DNA of 64,000 nt from Larus michahellis. Taxonomy: Eukaryota > Chordata > Aves > Charadriiformes > Laridae. Below, piece by piece: positions 43,801 to 53,359 of the stretch (positions are counted from its first letter, which is position 1; each line of letters starts with the position of its first letter). The notes beneath the pieces were generated by a model that did no database searches, was not told where the DNA came from, and was given only the letters and a program-made list of their open reading frames with translations. The stretch is from NCBI RefSeq assembly GCF_964199755.1, contig NC_133926.1, positions 310,001 to 374,000 on the forward strand, given 5' to 3'. Position numbers and translations under genes: made by a program.

Positions 43801-46800
43801 GGGCGTTGGACCTCAAGAGCCTCCGCGTCGACCCGGGTAAGCTCTGCTCACCACCGCCCCGGGGATGCAAGGGGCGAGAAGGGGCTGCGGAAGGCAGCGT
43901 TTCACCCCCATCTTTTTTTCTTCCCCCCCCCCCCCAAGATTTGGTGTCGCAGAGCATCGACGTGGTGCTGAACCAGCGGAGCTGCATGCTGGTGGTGCTG
44001 CGCATCATCGAGGACAACATCCCCGAGGTGAGGGGGGGGACCCTGCGCCGGCCGCGGCAGCTGGACCCCTGGGCGCCCCCCACCCCGCTCTGTGTCCCCC
44101 GCCTCAACAGCCATCTGTGTGTCCCCCCAATCCCCCTGTCCCCCCACAACTGCTATCTCTGTCCCTGCTACCCCCATCTGTATCTCCCTCTCTGTCCCCC
44201 CCCCAATCCCCTCTCTGTCCCCCCAACCCCCCTCTGTCATTCCCCCCTGTCCTCCCCCGACCCCCTTCTCTGCCTCCCCCATCTCTGTCGCCCCAATTCC
44301 CTCTCCGTCCCCCCTCCCTGTCCCCCTGACCCCCCTCTCTGTCCCCCTTCCCTGTCCCCAACTCCCTTCTTTGTCCCCCCCTCTCCGTCCCCCCAATCCC
44401 CTTCTTTGTTCCCTGCTCCTTGTCTGCCCAACCCCCCTCTCTGTTGTCCCCCATTGTCCCCCCCAACCCCTCTCTCTGTCCCCCCCAACCTCCATTTCTG
44501 TCCCCCCCATCCCCCTCCTCTCCCAACCTCTCCCAACCCCTCTCTCTCCCCGCCCCGAACCCCCGTCTCTCCCCCAAACCCCTTTTCTCTGCCCGCCCCC
44601 CAACCCCCCATCTCCCCCCCAACCCCCTCTCTCTGTCCCCCTCCCCAAACCCCCTCTTTGCCCCCTGACCCCCCCCTTTCTGTCCACACCCCCCCCCCCG
44701 ATATCTCCCCATAGCTCCAGTCTCTCAACCTGAGCAGCAACAAGCTCTACCGCCTGGACGACCTGTCCGAGCTGGCGCAAAAAGCCGCCGGCCTCAAGAT
44801 CCTCGACCTTTCTCGCAACGAGGTGGGTGCCACCCTGGTTTTGTGTCCCCCCCCACCTTCCATGATGCCCCCCCACCCCGTCCCCTCACCCTCTCTTTCG
44901 CCCCGCCTCTCCGTGCAGCTGAAATCCGACCGGGAACTGGACAAGGTGAAGGGGCTTAAACTGGAGGAGCTTTGGCTCGATGGAAACCCTCTTTGCGACG
45001 CTTTCCGGGACCAGTCCACCTACATCAGGTCAGTGTTAGCCCTGGGGCGGCCCCAGGGGCCCGTGGGCCGCCCCTGCTCCGCGGGGGGCAACCCAGCAGG
45101 ACGAAGAGAGGCCGCCCCCCCCGCCCCCCACTTCCCCAAACCCACACAAACCCCCTCCCCGGTGCCTTCTGCTCGCTGGCGCCCGGAGACCCCCGTGTCC
45201 CCCCCAACCCCAGGCAGCCCCTGGTCGTGGCATGAGGCCGGAGACGGGCCCATCGCCCGTTTGCCGGAGGACGGCCGATCCGTTTCAGCTGCTCGGAGCC
45301 CTGCTTCCTTCCTTCCTTCCTTCCTCCCTCCTCCTCCTCTTCCTCGCTGCTCCCCCCTCTCTTCCTCCTCCTCCTCCCTTGGGGTATGCAGCCTCTTCTC
45401 CGCAGCGTCCCGCTCCCTGCCTGCCGCTCCCACCCCTCTGCCGCGCAGACGGGGCTTCCGACATCGCTCTGCCCCTTCCACGGGCTTTCGGGGGATGCGG
45501 GACACGGCACCGGTGTGTGTCCCCCCCCTCCAGACTCTACAGAGCTGCCCCCTCCCTCCCTCGCGCCCGCGTTTGGCCCTCGACGATGGCTGGCTAGCCA
45601 GAGACGGGTAAGATTCCTCACGGGAGGAACAACCTAAGACAGGCACAGCCGTGCAGTGGCCAAACGCCGCCGCCCAGACGCGGCCGGCGCGGGGAGGCTT
45701 TCGCTAGCCACAGGCCTGCCGCAGGCCCACGGGGCTCGCTCCGGGCAGGCCCCCCCCGCCGCACCCCTGGGCGAGCCCACGCCGGCCCCCAGCGCGGGCG
45801 AGGGTCTCGGCTCCGGATGCGGCCGTACCTGCAGCCCAATCGGGCTCCTGGGGCCGGGGGGGAGTGGCACGAAGGAGAAGAGGCTCTGCCCAGGGGTTCC
45901 CCCCCTCCCCCCCCAAAAAAACCCCTGCTTTATCCTTCCCCTTGCTGCTCGCTCCGTTTCCCCCCCCCACAACACCCCTCGATGCAGGGGCTCCGCAGCT
46001 ATAAAACAGCCGGGTCGTGCCAAGGGTTTGTGCCACGAACCGGTGGGGATTTGTCCTCTTCCCCCTTCCCCTCTCCTCTGGGCAACCGCACCCAGGTGAG
46101 TACGAGCCAGGTAAGTCCTGAGCTGGCCCACGGGGCCCGCGGTTCCTCAGATGCGGCCCGAGATCCCCCCAGGGGCAGGGGCAGCCCTGGGGTTGGGGAG
46201 GGGGGGGTGGCACTGGGTCCCCAGGGTGCCACATCAGGGAGGCGGGGGGGAGGCAGCCGCAGGGCCATCCCCTGGCACCCTGTGGGTCCAGGGGGGGGCA
46301 GTAAACGGGGGGCAACCAGGGTGGGGAGGGGTCCCCGGGGTGGTGGGGGGGGGGGGGGGCAAGGCCTGGCCCCGGCGGGGGGCTCGGCCACCGCACTGAC
46401 TCTGCTCCCTCTCGGCAGCTCCGTCAGAGAGCGATTCCCCAAGCTGCTGCGCCTGGTGAGTGAGGCGGGGGGGCGCCGAGTCTTGTTTGGGGGCAGGAGA
46501 GGGCTTGGGGGGGGGTCACCGAGCCTTGCTTTGGGCCTGGGGGGGGACACTGAGGCTTTTTTGGGGTGTTGGGGGGCACACACAGCCTCGCTGTGGGGGG
46601 GCGCTGAGTCTTGATTAGGGGCAGGAGAGGGCTTGGGGGGGATGACAGAGCCTTTCTGGGGGGCAGGAAGGGTTTGGGGGGGACACACTGAGCCTTTCTG
46701 GGGGGGCCACTGAGTCTTGCTTGGGGGCAGGAAGGGACTGGGAGGGGACACACTGAGCCTTTCTGGGGGTCTGGGGGTGACACAGCCTTGCTGGGGGGGC

Positions 46801-49800
46801 AGGAGGGGGGGTGTCAGGCCCTGCCCCGGGTGGGGGGGGGTGGGAGAGATTTGCACCCTCCCCCCCCAATCCCCATCTGTTTTTGCCCCCCCCCCAGGAC
46901 GGCCACGAGCTCCCTCCACCCATCGCCTTCGACGTGGAGGCCCCCACCACGCTGCCCCCCTGCAAGGTAGGGATGTTTTGGCGGGGGTGGGGAGGACCCT
47001 GTGCCCCCAGCCTGGGCCAAGGGGGGGGTTGGTGGGGGGGGGGGTTGGCTGTTGCCTGAAGAGTAACCGATATGTGTGTCGTCCCCCCCTTATTTAGGGC
47101 AGCTACTTCGCCTCGGACGACCTGAAGGTTTTGGTGCTGCGGTTCTTACAGCAGTGAGTGCCGGGGAGGGCGGGGGGGCTGCCCCCTCCCCGCTTTCAGC
47201 CCCCCCCTCCCGCCCCGCTTAACCCCTTCCTTCAACACTCCCACCCCTTTCAACCCTCCTTTTCTACCCACCCCCCCTTTCCAACCTCCCCTTTCCACAC
47301 ACCCCACGCCCCTTTTCAACCCCCCCACCCTCTTTCATCTCCCCAATTCCCTTTAACCCCCCCTTCAACACTCCCACCCCCCTTTGCCCTCCCCTTTAAC
47401 CCCCCCTTCAACACTCCCACCCCCCTTTGCCCTCCCCTTTAACCCCCCCCCTTTCACACATCCCCTCTCCCCCCCTCCTTTTGAACCCCCCTGCCCTCTT
47501 CCATCTCCCCAACCCCCTTTAACCCCCTCCACCCTCTTTTCCCCTCTCCACCGACCCTTTTCCACCCCCTTTCAACCCCCCCATTGCCCCCTCCTGTGTC
47601 CCCCCCCGCAGGTATTACTCCATTTATGACTCCAGCGACAGGCAGGGGCTGCTGGACGCCTACCACGACGGAGCCTGCTGCTCCCTCAGCATCCCCTTCG
47701 GGCCCCACAACCAACCCCGGTACGGCCCCCTCCCGCTGCCTCCCAGGGCGGGGGACAGCCCCCCAAACCCCAGCCGGGGGGAGGACGGGCGGCAGGACCC
47801 CCCCTTCACAGCCCCTCGTCCCTGCAGGAACAGCCTCAACGAGTATTTTAAGGACAGCAGAAACGTGAAGAAGCTGAAAGACCCCAGTAAGTCCCTTCCT
47901 AAAGTGCTCGGGGGGGGGGTATGGTGGGTCAGGGGGGGCCGTGGGGTGTCTGGGGGGGGTGGGGGTGGTCTTAGTGTTCTTCTGTCGTTTCCTCCCCCCA
48001 CCCCCAGCCATGCGCTTCAAGCTGCTCAAACACACGCGGCTCAACGTGGTGGCCTTCCTCAACGAGCTGCCCAAGACGCAGCACGACATCAACTCCTTCG
48101 TGGTGGACATCTGCGCCCAGACGGTGAGCGGGGGGACAGGGACACACTTGGGGGGGGGGACGGGGACACCTGGGGGGGGGATGGGGACACACGGGGCTCC
48201 TTCGGGTCCCCCCCCCAGCCCCGGCGCCATCCTGCCCCCCCTCACCCGGCCCCTCTCTTCCAGAACACGCTGCTCTGCTTCGCTGTCCATGGGATCTTCA
48301 AGGAAGGTGAGGGTCGACCCCTGTGTCCTCCTTCGTCCTCTTCTTCCTCCTTCCTCGTCCTCTTCTTCCTCCTTCTTTCCTCCCTCCTTCCTTTCTCCTT
48401 CTTCCTCCCTCCTTTCTTTCTCCTTCTTCCTTCTCCGCCTTCCTTCCTCATTTTTCTTCCTCCTCCTCCTCTTTCGTTTCTCATTCTTCTTCCTCCTCCT
48501 CATTCTCTTTTCTTTCTCGTTCTTCTTCCCCCTTCCTTCCCCCTTCCTTCCCCCTTCCTTCCCCCTTCCTTCCCCCTTCCTTCCCCCTTCCTTCCCCCTT
48601 CCTTCCCCCTTCCTTCCCCCTTCCTTCCCCCTTCCTTCCCCTCTTCCTCCTCCTCCTTCCCCTCCTTCCTCCCACCACCTCCTCACCAGCCTTCCTCCCA
48701 CCACCTCCTCTCCCTCTCTCCCACAGTGGATGGCAAATCCCGCGACTCTGTGCGCGCCTTCACACGGATGTTCATCGCCGTCCCGGCCGGCAACACCGGG
48801 TAGGTGATGGCTACCAGCCACCGGGCCTTCGGCACCGTCCCTCTTCCTCCTCCTGAGAGCTGCACGGAGGTGTCTCTGCGCGGGTGGGACAAGCGGAGAC
48901 ATCTTGGGCCGTTGTCACCCGCTTTTCCGTAAAATCAGGCTGGTTTGGGTCGAAGGGACCTTTAAAGGCCACCAAGTGCCACCCCCCGCCATGGGCAGGG
49001 ACGTCTTCACTGGGCAACCTGGGCCAGTGTCTCACTGCCCTCAGAGTCAAGGATTTCTTCCTTTGATATGGTCTAAATCTCCCCTTTTTTATCTCAAACC
49101 CATTTCCGCTCATCCTGTCACCACAGGCCGTGTGGGACTCTGTCCCTGCCTTCCTTCTCAGCCCGGTTTCATTAGCCATGGGCCACCAGAAGGTCTCCCT
49201 GGAGCCTTTTCCGGGCTGAACACCCCCAATTCTTGGCCCATCCCCACGGCGGAGCTTCTACAACCCCCGTCCCCTCTCCAGCCCCACCATCCCCTCCCCA
49301 CGGCGGAGCTTCTCCAGCCTCTGGGGGCCCCAGTGGCCTCCAGCAGGTCCCCGTCCTCCAGTTGGGTCGACGGTGGCCACCACTTGCCCCGTCGTCATCC
49401 CAGAAGGGACCCTCCAGGTGCTGGGTGGCCTTGGCGGTGCAGGAAGACGCCGGCCGTAGTCCAAACCCTACCCCTCCCCCGGCCCCGTCTCTGTTTTGTC
49501 TTTCCGCAGGCTCTGCATCGTTAACGACGAGCTCTTCGTTAGGAACGCCACCACCGAGGAGATCCGCAAGGCCTTCCTCATGCCGGCCCCCACCCCCTCC
49601 TCCAGCCCCGTCCCCACCCTCTCGGCCGAGCAGCAGGAGATGTTGGCCGCCTTCTCCATGCAGTCGGGCATGAACCTCGAGTGGTCCCAAAAGTGAGTGT
49701 GTGTCATCCCCCCCAGCCCCTCCCCCACCCCCCTGCCCCTCCCCCACCCTCACCATCTCCCCTCTCCCCCCCCACACCCTCCAGGTGCCTCCAGGACAAC

Positions 49801-49976
49801 GACTGGGACTACGGACGGGCCGGGCAGGTCTTCACCCAGCTCAAGGTGGGTTTCTGGGGGGGGATCTCAGCCGTGTTCCCCTCCCACCCCACACCCCCCT
49901 GCTTCACCTCCCCCCCTCCCCCCCATTTCTCTTGCAGCTGGAAGGGAAGATCCCGGAGGTGGCGTTTCTCAAGTGA
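40891..49976 (+). CDS. NXF1: NXF1 (TAP), nuclear RNA export factor 1
   Basis: Main mRNA export receptor; binds RNA, NXT1 and FG-nucleoporins. Exons: 40891-40921, 41980-42175, 42292-42421, 43264-43347, 43495-43680, 43767-43836, 43939-44027, 44715-44822, 44919-45028, 46419-46455, 46898-46966, 47098-47153, 47612-47719, 47828-47886, 48008-48123, 48264-48306, 48727-48799, 49510-49692, 49785-49845, 49938-49976. Every junction is in phase; 615 residues (human 619). Basic N-terminus; pseudo-RRM about 113-198 ([14 protein letters not shown]); leucine-rich repeats about 200-340 ([32 protein letters not shown]); NTF2-like domain about 371-545 ([27 protein letters not shown]); UBA-like domain about 560-615 ending [10 protein letters not shown]. 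Intron 9 (1,390 nt) corresponds to the retained, CTE-bearing intron known in mammals. Confidence 0.98.
41040..41935. repeat. GGGGAGAGGGGACGGGG minisatellite in NXF1 intron 1
   Basis: Dozens of short purine-rich units (gggagaggggacggggcc, ggcctgagggga) fill the intron from 120 bases after the donor to just before exon 2. The 577-residue minus-strand open frame here is Pro/Ser/Leu repeat translation, not a gene. Confidence 0.87.
42480..42802 (-). mobile_element. CR1 LINE 3' end (5'-truncated), antisense in NXF1 intron 3
   Basis: Reads as the reverse complement of the CR1 3' region: ccatagaatcatggactgg and ggaccttt near 42480-42520 (the element's 3' terminus), ending near ctggagctcctttagggactgg. 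Only the non-coding tail remains. A pyrimidine-rich tract with tcccccctcgtcccctttc repeats follows (42815-43110). Confidence 0.85.
44030..44705. repeat. CCCCTCTCTGTCCCCC repeats in NXF1 intron 7
   Basis: About 30 units of 15-25 bp of aacccccctctctgtcc type. Almost pure pyrimidine on the plus strand across the entire intron. Confidence 0.85.
45586..45652 (+). promoter_or_regulatory. NXF1: Constitutive transport element (CTE) RNA hairpin in NXF1 intron 9
   Basis: Carries GACGGGTAAG at 45603-45612 and CAACCTAAGACAGG at 45630-45643, which as I recall them match the two sides of the NXF1-binding internal loop of the simian type D retrovirus CTE. The inner hairpin is TTCCTC (45614-45619), ACGG loop, GAGGAA (45624-45629). 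The outer stem pairs 45586-45592 with 45646-45652 (GGCTG with CAGCC, plus a wobble and an A-U). NXF1 protein binds this loop and exports unspliced RNA, so the element lets NXF1 control its own intron-retained mRNA. Only one loop copy is seen here, whereas the viral CTE has two. Confidence 0.93.
45988..46095 (+). other. NXF1: Candidate in-frame cassette exon in NXF1 intron 9
   Basis: Preceded by a long C-rich tract ending gatgcag and followed by a consensus donor (cccag/gtgagt). It is 108 nt long. Entered in the phase of exon 9 it has no stop; its 36 codons read [20 protein letters not shown] and continue to LLWATAP, then rejoin exon 10 in frame. A second strong donor (gccag/gtaagt, 46110) lies 15 nt downstream; using it adds an in-frame TGA. 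The splice sites and frame are seen directly; inclusion in mRNA is inference. Confidence 0.6.
46460..46850. repeat. GGCAGGAAGGG minisatellite in NXF1 intron 10
   Basis: About ten units of 35-50 bp with cactgagcctttctggggg, gggcaggagaggg and cttgggggg. Confidence 0.83.
47200..47600. repeat. TTCAACACTCCCACCCCC repeats in NXF1 intron 12
   Basis: About 12-15 units of 25-50 bp. Two units around 47360-47450 (aacccccccttcaacactcc) are identical over about 50 bases. Confidence 0.85.
48310..48726. repeat. Pyrimidine tract with an 11-bp perfect tandem in NXF1 intron 16
   Basis: TTC/TCC-rich from 48310. At about 48530-48645 the 11-mer cccccttcctt repeats about ten times with hardly a change. The tract then runs into the exon 17 acceptor, so it acts as an unusually long polypyrimidine tract. 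Confidence 0.88.
48905..49430 (-). mobile_element. CR1 LINE tail, antisense in NXF1 intron 17
   Basis: Reverse complement of the CR1 3' region: ggtttgggtcgaagggacct near 48945 at the element's 3' side, gggcaacctgggccagtgtc near 49010, catttccgctcatcctgtc near 49105, and agtggcctccagcaggtcc near 49331 at its truncated 5' side. It is older-looking than the copy at 42480. No coding part remains. Confidence 0.82.
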
Positions 49977-50068
49977 GTGGTGCCCGCCTCCGCCCCCACT
50001 TCGTTCTTCTCCCCCCCACCCCCCGCCCCCAACTTCCATCCCGGAGTTTTATTCCTCACCGTTTTGTA

Positions 50069-50082
50069 AATAAATCAATAAA
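50069..50082 (+). terminator. NXF1 poly(A) signals (two AATAAA)
   Basis: AATAAA at 50069-50074 and 50077-50082, about 95 bases after the NXF1 stop and before the TMEM223 promoter. Confidence 0.85.
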
Positions 50083-50152
50083 TCGACCCGTTTCGGCCTT
50101 GGGGCCGCGCTGCGCCTTTAAGAGGGGGCGGGACGGCGCCGCGCCCGCCACA

Positions 50153-50250
50153 AAGATGGCGCCGGAAGTGGTGGGGGGGGGGGCGTCGGAGCGCGGGGAT
50201 TGGTCGGCGGCAGGGGTGACAAGGAAGTTGATATAGAGTGACCCGGAAGT
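50153..50250 (+). promoter_or_regulatory. TMEM223 promoter: YY1 and ETS motifs
   Basis: AAGATGGCG (YY1-type) at 50153-50161 is joined directly to CCGGAAGTG (50162-50170). A second ccggaagtgg lies near 50242. The ATG is at 50268, and only about 185 bases separate it from the NXF1 poly(A) signals. Confidence 0.7.
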
Positions 50251-50267
50251 GGTGCAAGGGGGCCGCC

Positions 50268-51538
50268 ATGGCGGCCGCCGGGGCGCGGGCGGCGGCGGCC
50301 GCGCTGGAGGTGGCGGTTCCGCGGGACGTGGTGCTTTTCCGGCACGAACGGGGCCGGTTCTTCCGCCTCGCCGGTTTCTTCTGCGCGGGGCAAGGCCTAT
50401 TCTGGACCTACCTGGCTCATTTCGCCTTCACGGCCCTTCGTCCCGCCACCGGACCCGGCCCCGACGATCCGCTCCGACCCCGCGATAACAAATGGCGGCT
50501 CGGCTTCACCGCCTCCTGCCTCACCCTCGGTAGCGGCGGCGGGGGGCTGCGCGGCAGGACGGGAGGGGCCTTGGGGGTGGCGCGGGGGAGACTCAGAACG
50601 GAAGGGGGGGAGCTGTGGGGGGGCCGGTGCACCGGGGACGGGGGCTTTGGCCGGGCCTTGGAGGGGCTCAGAACGGGCCTTGGGCCTGAGTAGGGAGGGA
50701 CCTGGGGCACCGGAGAGGGGCTCGGAGAGGACCTTGGGGAACAGGAGGTCCTGGACCGGGGGGGGCCCGGGGCACCATGGAGGATCCCGGGGAGCTGAGG
50801 GGGGCCCTGTGTACCGGGGGGGGCTGGGGAGGGGGACACCTGGGACACCACAGCGGGGTTTGGAGCGGGACCGAGGGAGGTGTGGGGGGGTGCCGTGTAC
50901 TGGGGGGGGGCTCAGAAAGGACCCGGGGGGAAACTGGGGGAGCAGGGTGTGCTGGAGCGGGACCAAGGGGTCTGGGGGGTGGCCCGGGGCACCGGAGGGG
51001 GCGGGGGCGGGGCTCAGCTCAGAATGGGCCTCGGGGAGCCAGGGCATGGGGGACCTGGGGCACTGGGGGGGGGCTGAGACAGGGACGGGGGGGCTGGGAC
51101 AGCAGAGGGGGACTTGGAGGACTCTCCAGGACACTGCAGGGGAGCCAGAGTGGCTTGAACTGGGCCCGGTGGCCACCCTGACCCTCCTGGTGGCCACCTT
51201 GACACACCACCCCCCCGTCCCACTTCTCCCCCCTGGCAGGCTCTCTGATCGTGGCGGCTGGCATCCTGTTCCCCCTTCGCGCCGTCCGGCGGGTGACGTT
51301 GCTGCGGGGGGGCGCGGAGGTGGCCATCAGCACCCACGGGCCCCTGGGGCTGGGCCGGGGTCCCACCCTGACCGTCCCCTTGCGCCACGTCTCCTGCCGG
51401 GCCCATCGCTCCGAGGTGCCGGCCGCCCTCCCCCTCAAGGTGAAGGGCCGCCCTTTCTTCTTCCTGATGGACAAGGGGGGGCAGCTCTGCAACCCCCGGC
51501 TCTTCGACCTCACCGTCGGCGCCTACCGCAAGCTCTAG
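50268..51538 (+). CDS. TMEM223: TMEM223, mitochondrial inner-membrane protein
   Basis: Two-pass inner-membrane protein reported to act in early complex IV (COX1) biogenesis. Exons 50268-50529 and 51240-51538, phase 1 junction, 186 residues (human about 202). The match to human is clear in RDVVLFRHERGRFFRLAGFF, CAGQGLFW, VSCRAHRSEVPAALPLKVKG, FFFLMDKGG and FDLTVGAYRKL at the C-terminus. Two hydrophobic segments lie near 33-57 and 83-100. The Ala-rich N-terminus is shorter than in human. It sits immediately downstream of NXF1, as in mammals but head to tail here. Confidence 0.95.
50560..51115. repeat. G-rich minisatellite in TMEM223 intron
   Basis: About 12 units of 40-60 bp with gggaccttggg, ccggggcaccgg and ggggctcagaacgggcc. 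Confidence 0.82.
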
Positions 51539-51613
51539 GGGTTTTTTTCGGGGGAGGGGACACACAACACAACAGGAACTTTGTCGCCTTGTCACCCCCC
51601 TTTGTCACATCCC

Positions 51614-51619
51614 AATAAA
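51614..51619 (+). terminator. TMEM223 poly(A) signal (AATAAA)
   Basis: AATAAA in cccaataaaacc, 75 bases past the TMEM223 stop. Confidence 0.85.
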
Positions 51620-51739
51620 ACCCTGAGCTGCCTGGCTGCGTTGTGGGGAGAAGGTGGGGGGATGCACGCTCCCTTCCCCATTTTTTGGTGTCTTGGGGCC
51701 TCCCCGGAGCTGCCGGGGGCAGTGGATGGAGGGACTGCG

Positions 51740-52040
51740 GCCCCACTTCTTCCTCTTCCTCCCCGCTCTTTCCCTTCCTTTCCTTCTTCTTCCTCCTCGC
51801 TCTTTCCTGTCTTCCTCCTCCCCCTTGCTCTTTTCCCTTCCCTCTTCCTCTTTCGTTTTCTTTATCTTCATCCTCTTCTTCCTCCCCACTTTTTCCATTC
51901 CGTCTTCCTTCTCCCTCTTCCTCCTTGCTCTTCCCCTTCTCTCTTTACCCTCCCTCTTGCCTTTTCCCTTCCCCCTTCCCTTTTCCTCCTCCCTCTTCCC
52001 TCTTCTTCTTCCCCTTCCTCCTCCTCAGCCCTGCTCGTTT
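51740..52040. repeat. TTCCTCTTCC pyrimidine tract
   Basis: About 300 bases of nearly pure C/T on the plus strand, built from cttcctcctc and ttttcccttcc units. Intergenic between TMEM223 and the U2 cluster. Confidence 0.85.
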
Positions 52041-52295
52041 CCATGCTGAGCTTCATCTCATTCTTCATCGAGCCCAGGACCAAGCTCTTCCTCGTCCTCG
52101 ACACCTTTGGCTGCATCCAGACCCTCTGCCAGCACCAATCCATGGCGAACCCTCTCACCCCCTTCTCCCGCCTCCTTACCCTCCCATTCCCACTGTCCCC
52201 TGCGATGGGGGGACCTTGGTGTTGTCCCGGCCATCCTCATCCTCATCCGTGGGACTGGAACACTCCACTGACATCCCCACCCCAGGGAGCCGATT

Positions 52296-52495
52296 TGGGG
52301 CATTTTGAGGCCATTTTGGAGCATACTGAAGCCATGCTGGAGCATTTTGAAGCTGTTTTGGTGCATTTTGAAGGCGTTTTGGGGCTTTGGCTGCTCCGGC
52401 GCTTCAGGATGCTGCTCAGCGCCCTTCCCCGTGGCAGAGGGTGGCCTTTGAGGTCCTTTCCCACCCAAACCAGTCCCCGACTCTGTGGTTCCTAA
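52296..52495 (+). mobile_element. Short tandem repeat followed by a CR1 3' end
   Basis: Four units of about 23 bp with ggagcattttgaagc lie at about 52296-52390. From about 52425 to 52495 a sense CR1 3' terminus follows (ggtcctttcccacccaaacc, gactctgtggttcc). Only the last 70 or so bases of the LINE are recognisable. Confidence 0.6.
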
Positions 52496-52716
52496 TGTCC
52501 GGAGCCGTTAACGAACGGAAATAACGGGATTTAGACATGGGGTCCCTGGATCCCAGACAGGGGCTGGACCGGGAATGGCGTCCCCGGCCCCGCTTTGCCC
52601 CGTTCCAGTGCTCCCAGCCCTTCCTGCAGCCCCCGCCTGGGCGGAGACCCCCGAAACCCTTCGTTTTTCCACCCAAATCCCTGTCCGCCGGGCGGGCGGG
52701 GCGGGGGGCGGGGCGT

Positions 52717-52920
52717 ATGCAAATGAAGGGGGCGGGGAGTTACCATAAAGGGCTGCGTGAAGGGGCGGAGCATGCAAATAGGAACGTAAAAGGAGGCGGG
52801 GCATGCAAATCGCGGTGCGGGGGAAGGAGGCGGGGCATGCAAATCGGCATGGTAAACGGGGCGGGGTATTCAAATCAAGGGGGCGTGGCGCGAGAGAAAG
52901 GCGGTGAGGTTCATGCAAAT
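52717..52920 (+). promoter_or_regulatory. Array of five octamers (ATGCAAAT) upstream of U2 copy 1
   Basis: Perfect Oct-1 octamers at 52717-52724, 52772-52779, 52803-52810, 52837-52844 and 52913-52920, plus a near copy (ATTCAAAT, 52868-52875). Each sits in a ggcggggcatgcaaat-like unit. The octamer is the core of the snRNA distal sequence element. The last one is 246 bases upstream of the U2 start, matching the -230 position in the other copies. Confidence 0.85.
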
Positions 52921-53105
52921 AGAGGGTGTGGTTATGCTAAATAGAGACGGCAGTGTTTGAAAGGGATTGTGGGAGCTCGGACGCGGAGGAATTCGGGGTG
53001 CAACGGGGCGGTTTATGCCCCAAAATCCGGACGCAACGTGCGGAAAGGAGTGGGGGGAAGAGCGGGGAGCGCAGTAGAGGGCGAGGTACGGGCTGGGAGG
53101 GGGGG

Positions 53106-53125
53106 TCAGCGCGATGTCGGGGTGG
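53106..53125 (+). promoter_or_regulatory. PSE of U2 copy 1
   Basis: Proximal sequence element position, -60 to -41. It is a degenerate version of the element seen in copies 2 and 3 (tcagcgcgatgtcggggtgg against tcaccgcgacattggtgtga). Confidence 0.6.
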
Positions 53126-53165
53126 GTGGTTGTCCATGGGGTGCCGTGGGTGGGGGAGGCAAGGT

Positions 53166-53353
53166 ATCGCTTCTCGGCCTTTTGGCTAAGATCAAGTGTA
53201 GTATCTGTTCTTATCAGTTTAATATCTGATACGTCCTCGATGAGAGGACTTTATATTAAACGGATTTTTGGGCTCGGGAGTTGGACCCGGAGCTTGCTCC
53301 CTCCGCTCCGCGCATCGTCCCGGTATTGCAGTGCCTCCGGGAACGGTGCACCC
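53166..53353 (+). ncRNA. RNU2: U2 snRNA gene, copy 1
   Basis: 188 nt. The first 64 bases match vertebrate U2 exactly as I recall it, including the branch-point pairing region GTGTAGTATC. The Sm site ATTTTTGG, the stem-loop III/IV regions and the GGTGCACCC end are present. The remainder differs from human U2 at many sites, and several differences preserve pairing: CCCGG with CCGGG replaces CCTGG with CCAGG in stem IV. The stem IIa loop is GATGA rather than the usual TATCC. A 3' box (AAAAACAGA, 53379-53387) follows at the right distance. U2 pairs with the intron branch site in the spliceosome. Confidence 0.92.
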
Positions 53354-53359
53354 CCACCA

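Larger units (their letters stand above)
45029..46418 (+). other. NXF1: NXF1 intron 9, the CTE-bearing retained-type intron
   Basis: The longest NXF1 intron (1,390 nt) and, unlike its neighbours, mostly not minisatellite. Read on from exon 9 it stays open for 193 codons ([13 protein letters not shown] onward) until TAA at 45609-45611, which lies inside the export element. It also holds a cassette-exon candidate at 45988-46095. In mammals the equivalent intron is retained in a cytoplasmic transcript that encodes a short TAP protein (established knowledge). Retention here is inferred from the conserved element. Confidence 0.8.

Noticed and set aside
45300-45600. Second copy of the CTE loop in NXF1 intron 9
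   Set aside because: No second GACGGGTAA or CCTAAGACAGG strand is found in this intron; only one loop can be supported.
47454-48902. 482-codon minus-strand open frame over NXF1 exons 13-17
   Set aside because: Lys/Glu/Arg/Gly low-complexity translation of pyrimidine tracts; it overlaps confirmed NXF1 exons in antisense.
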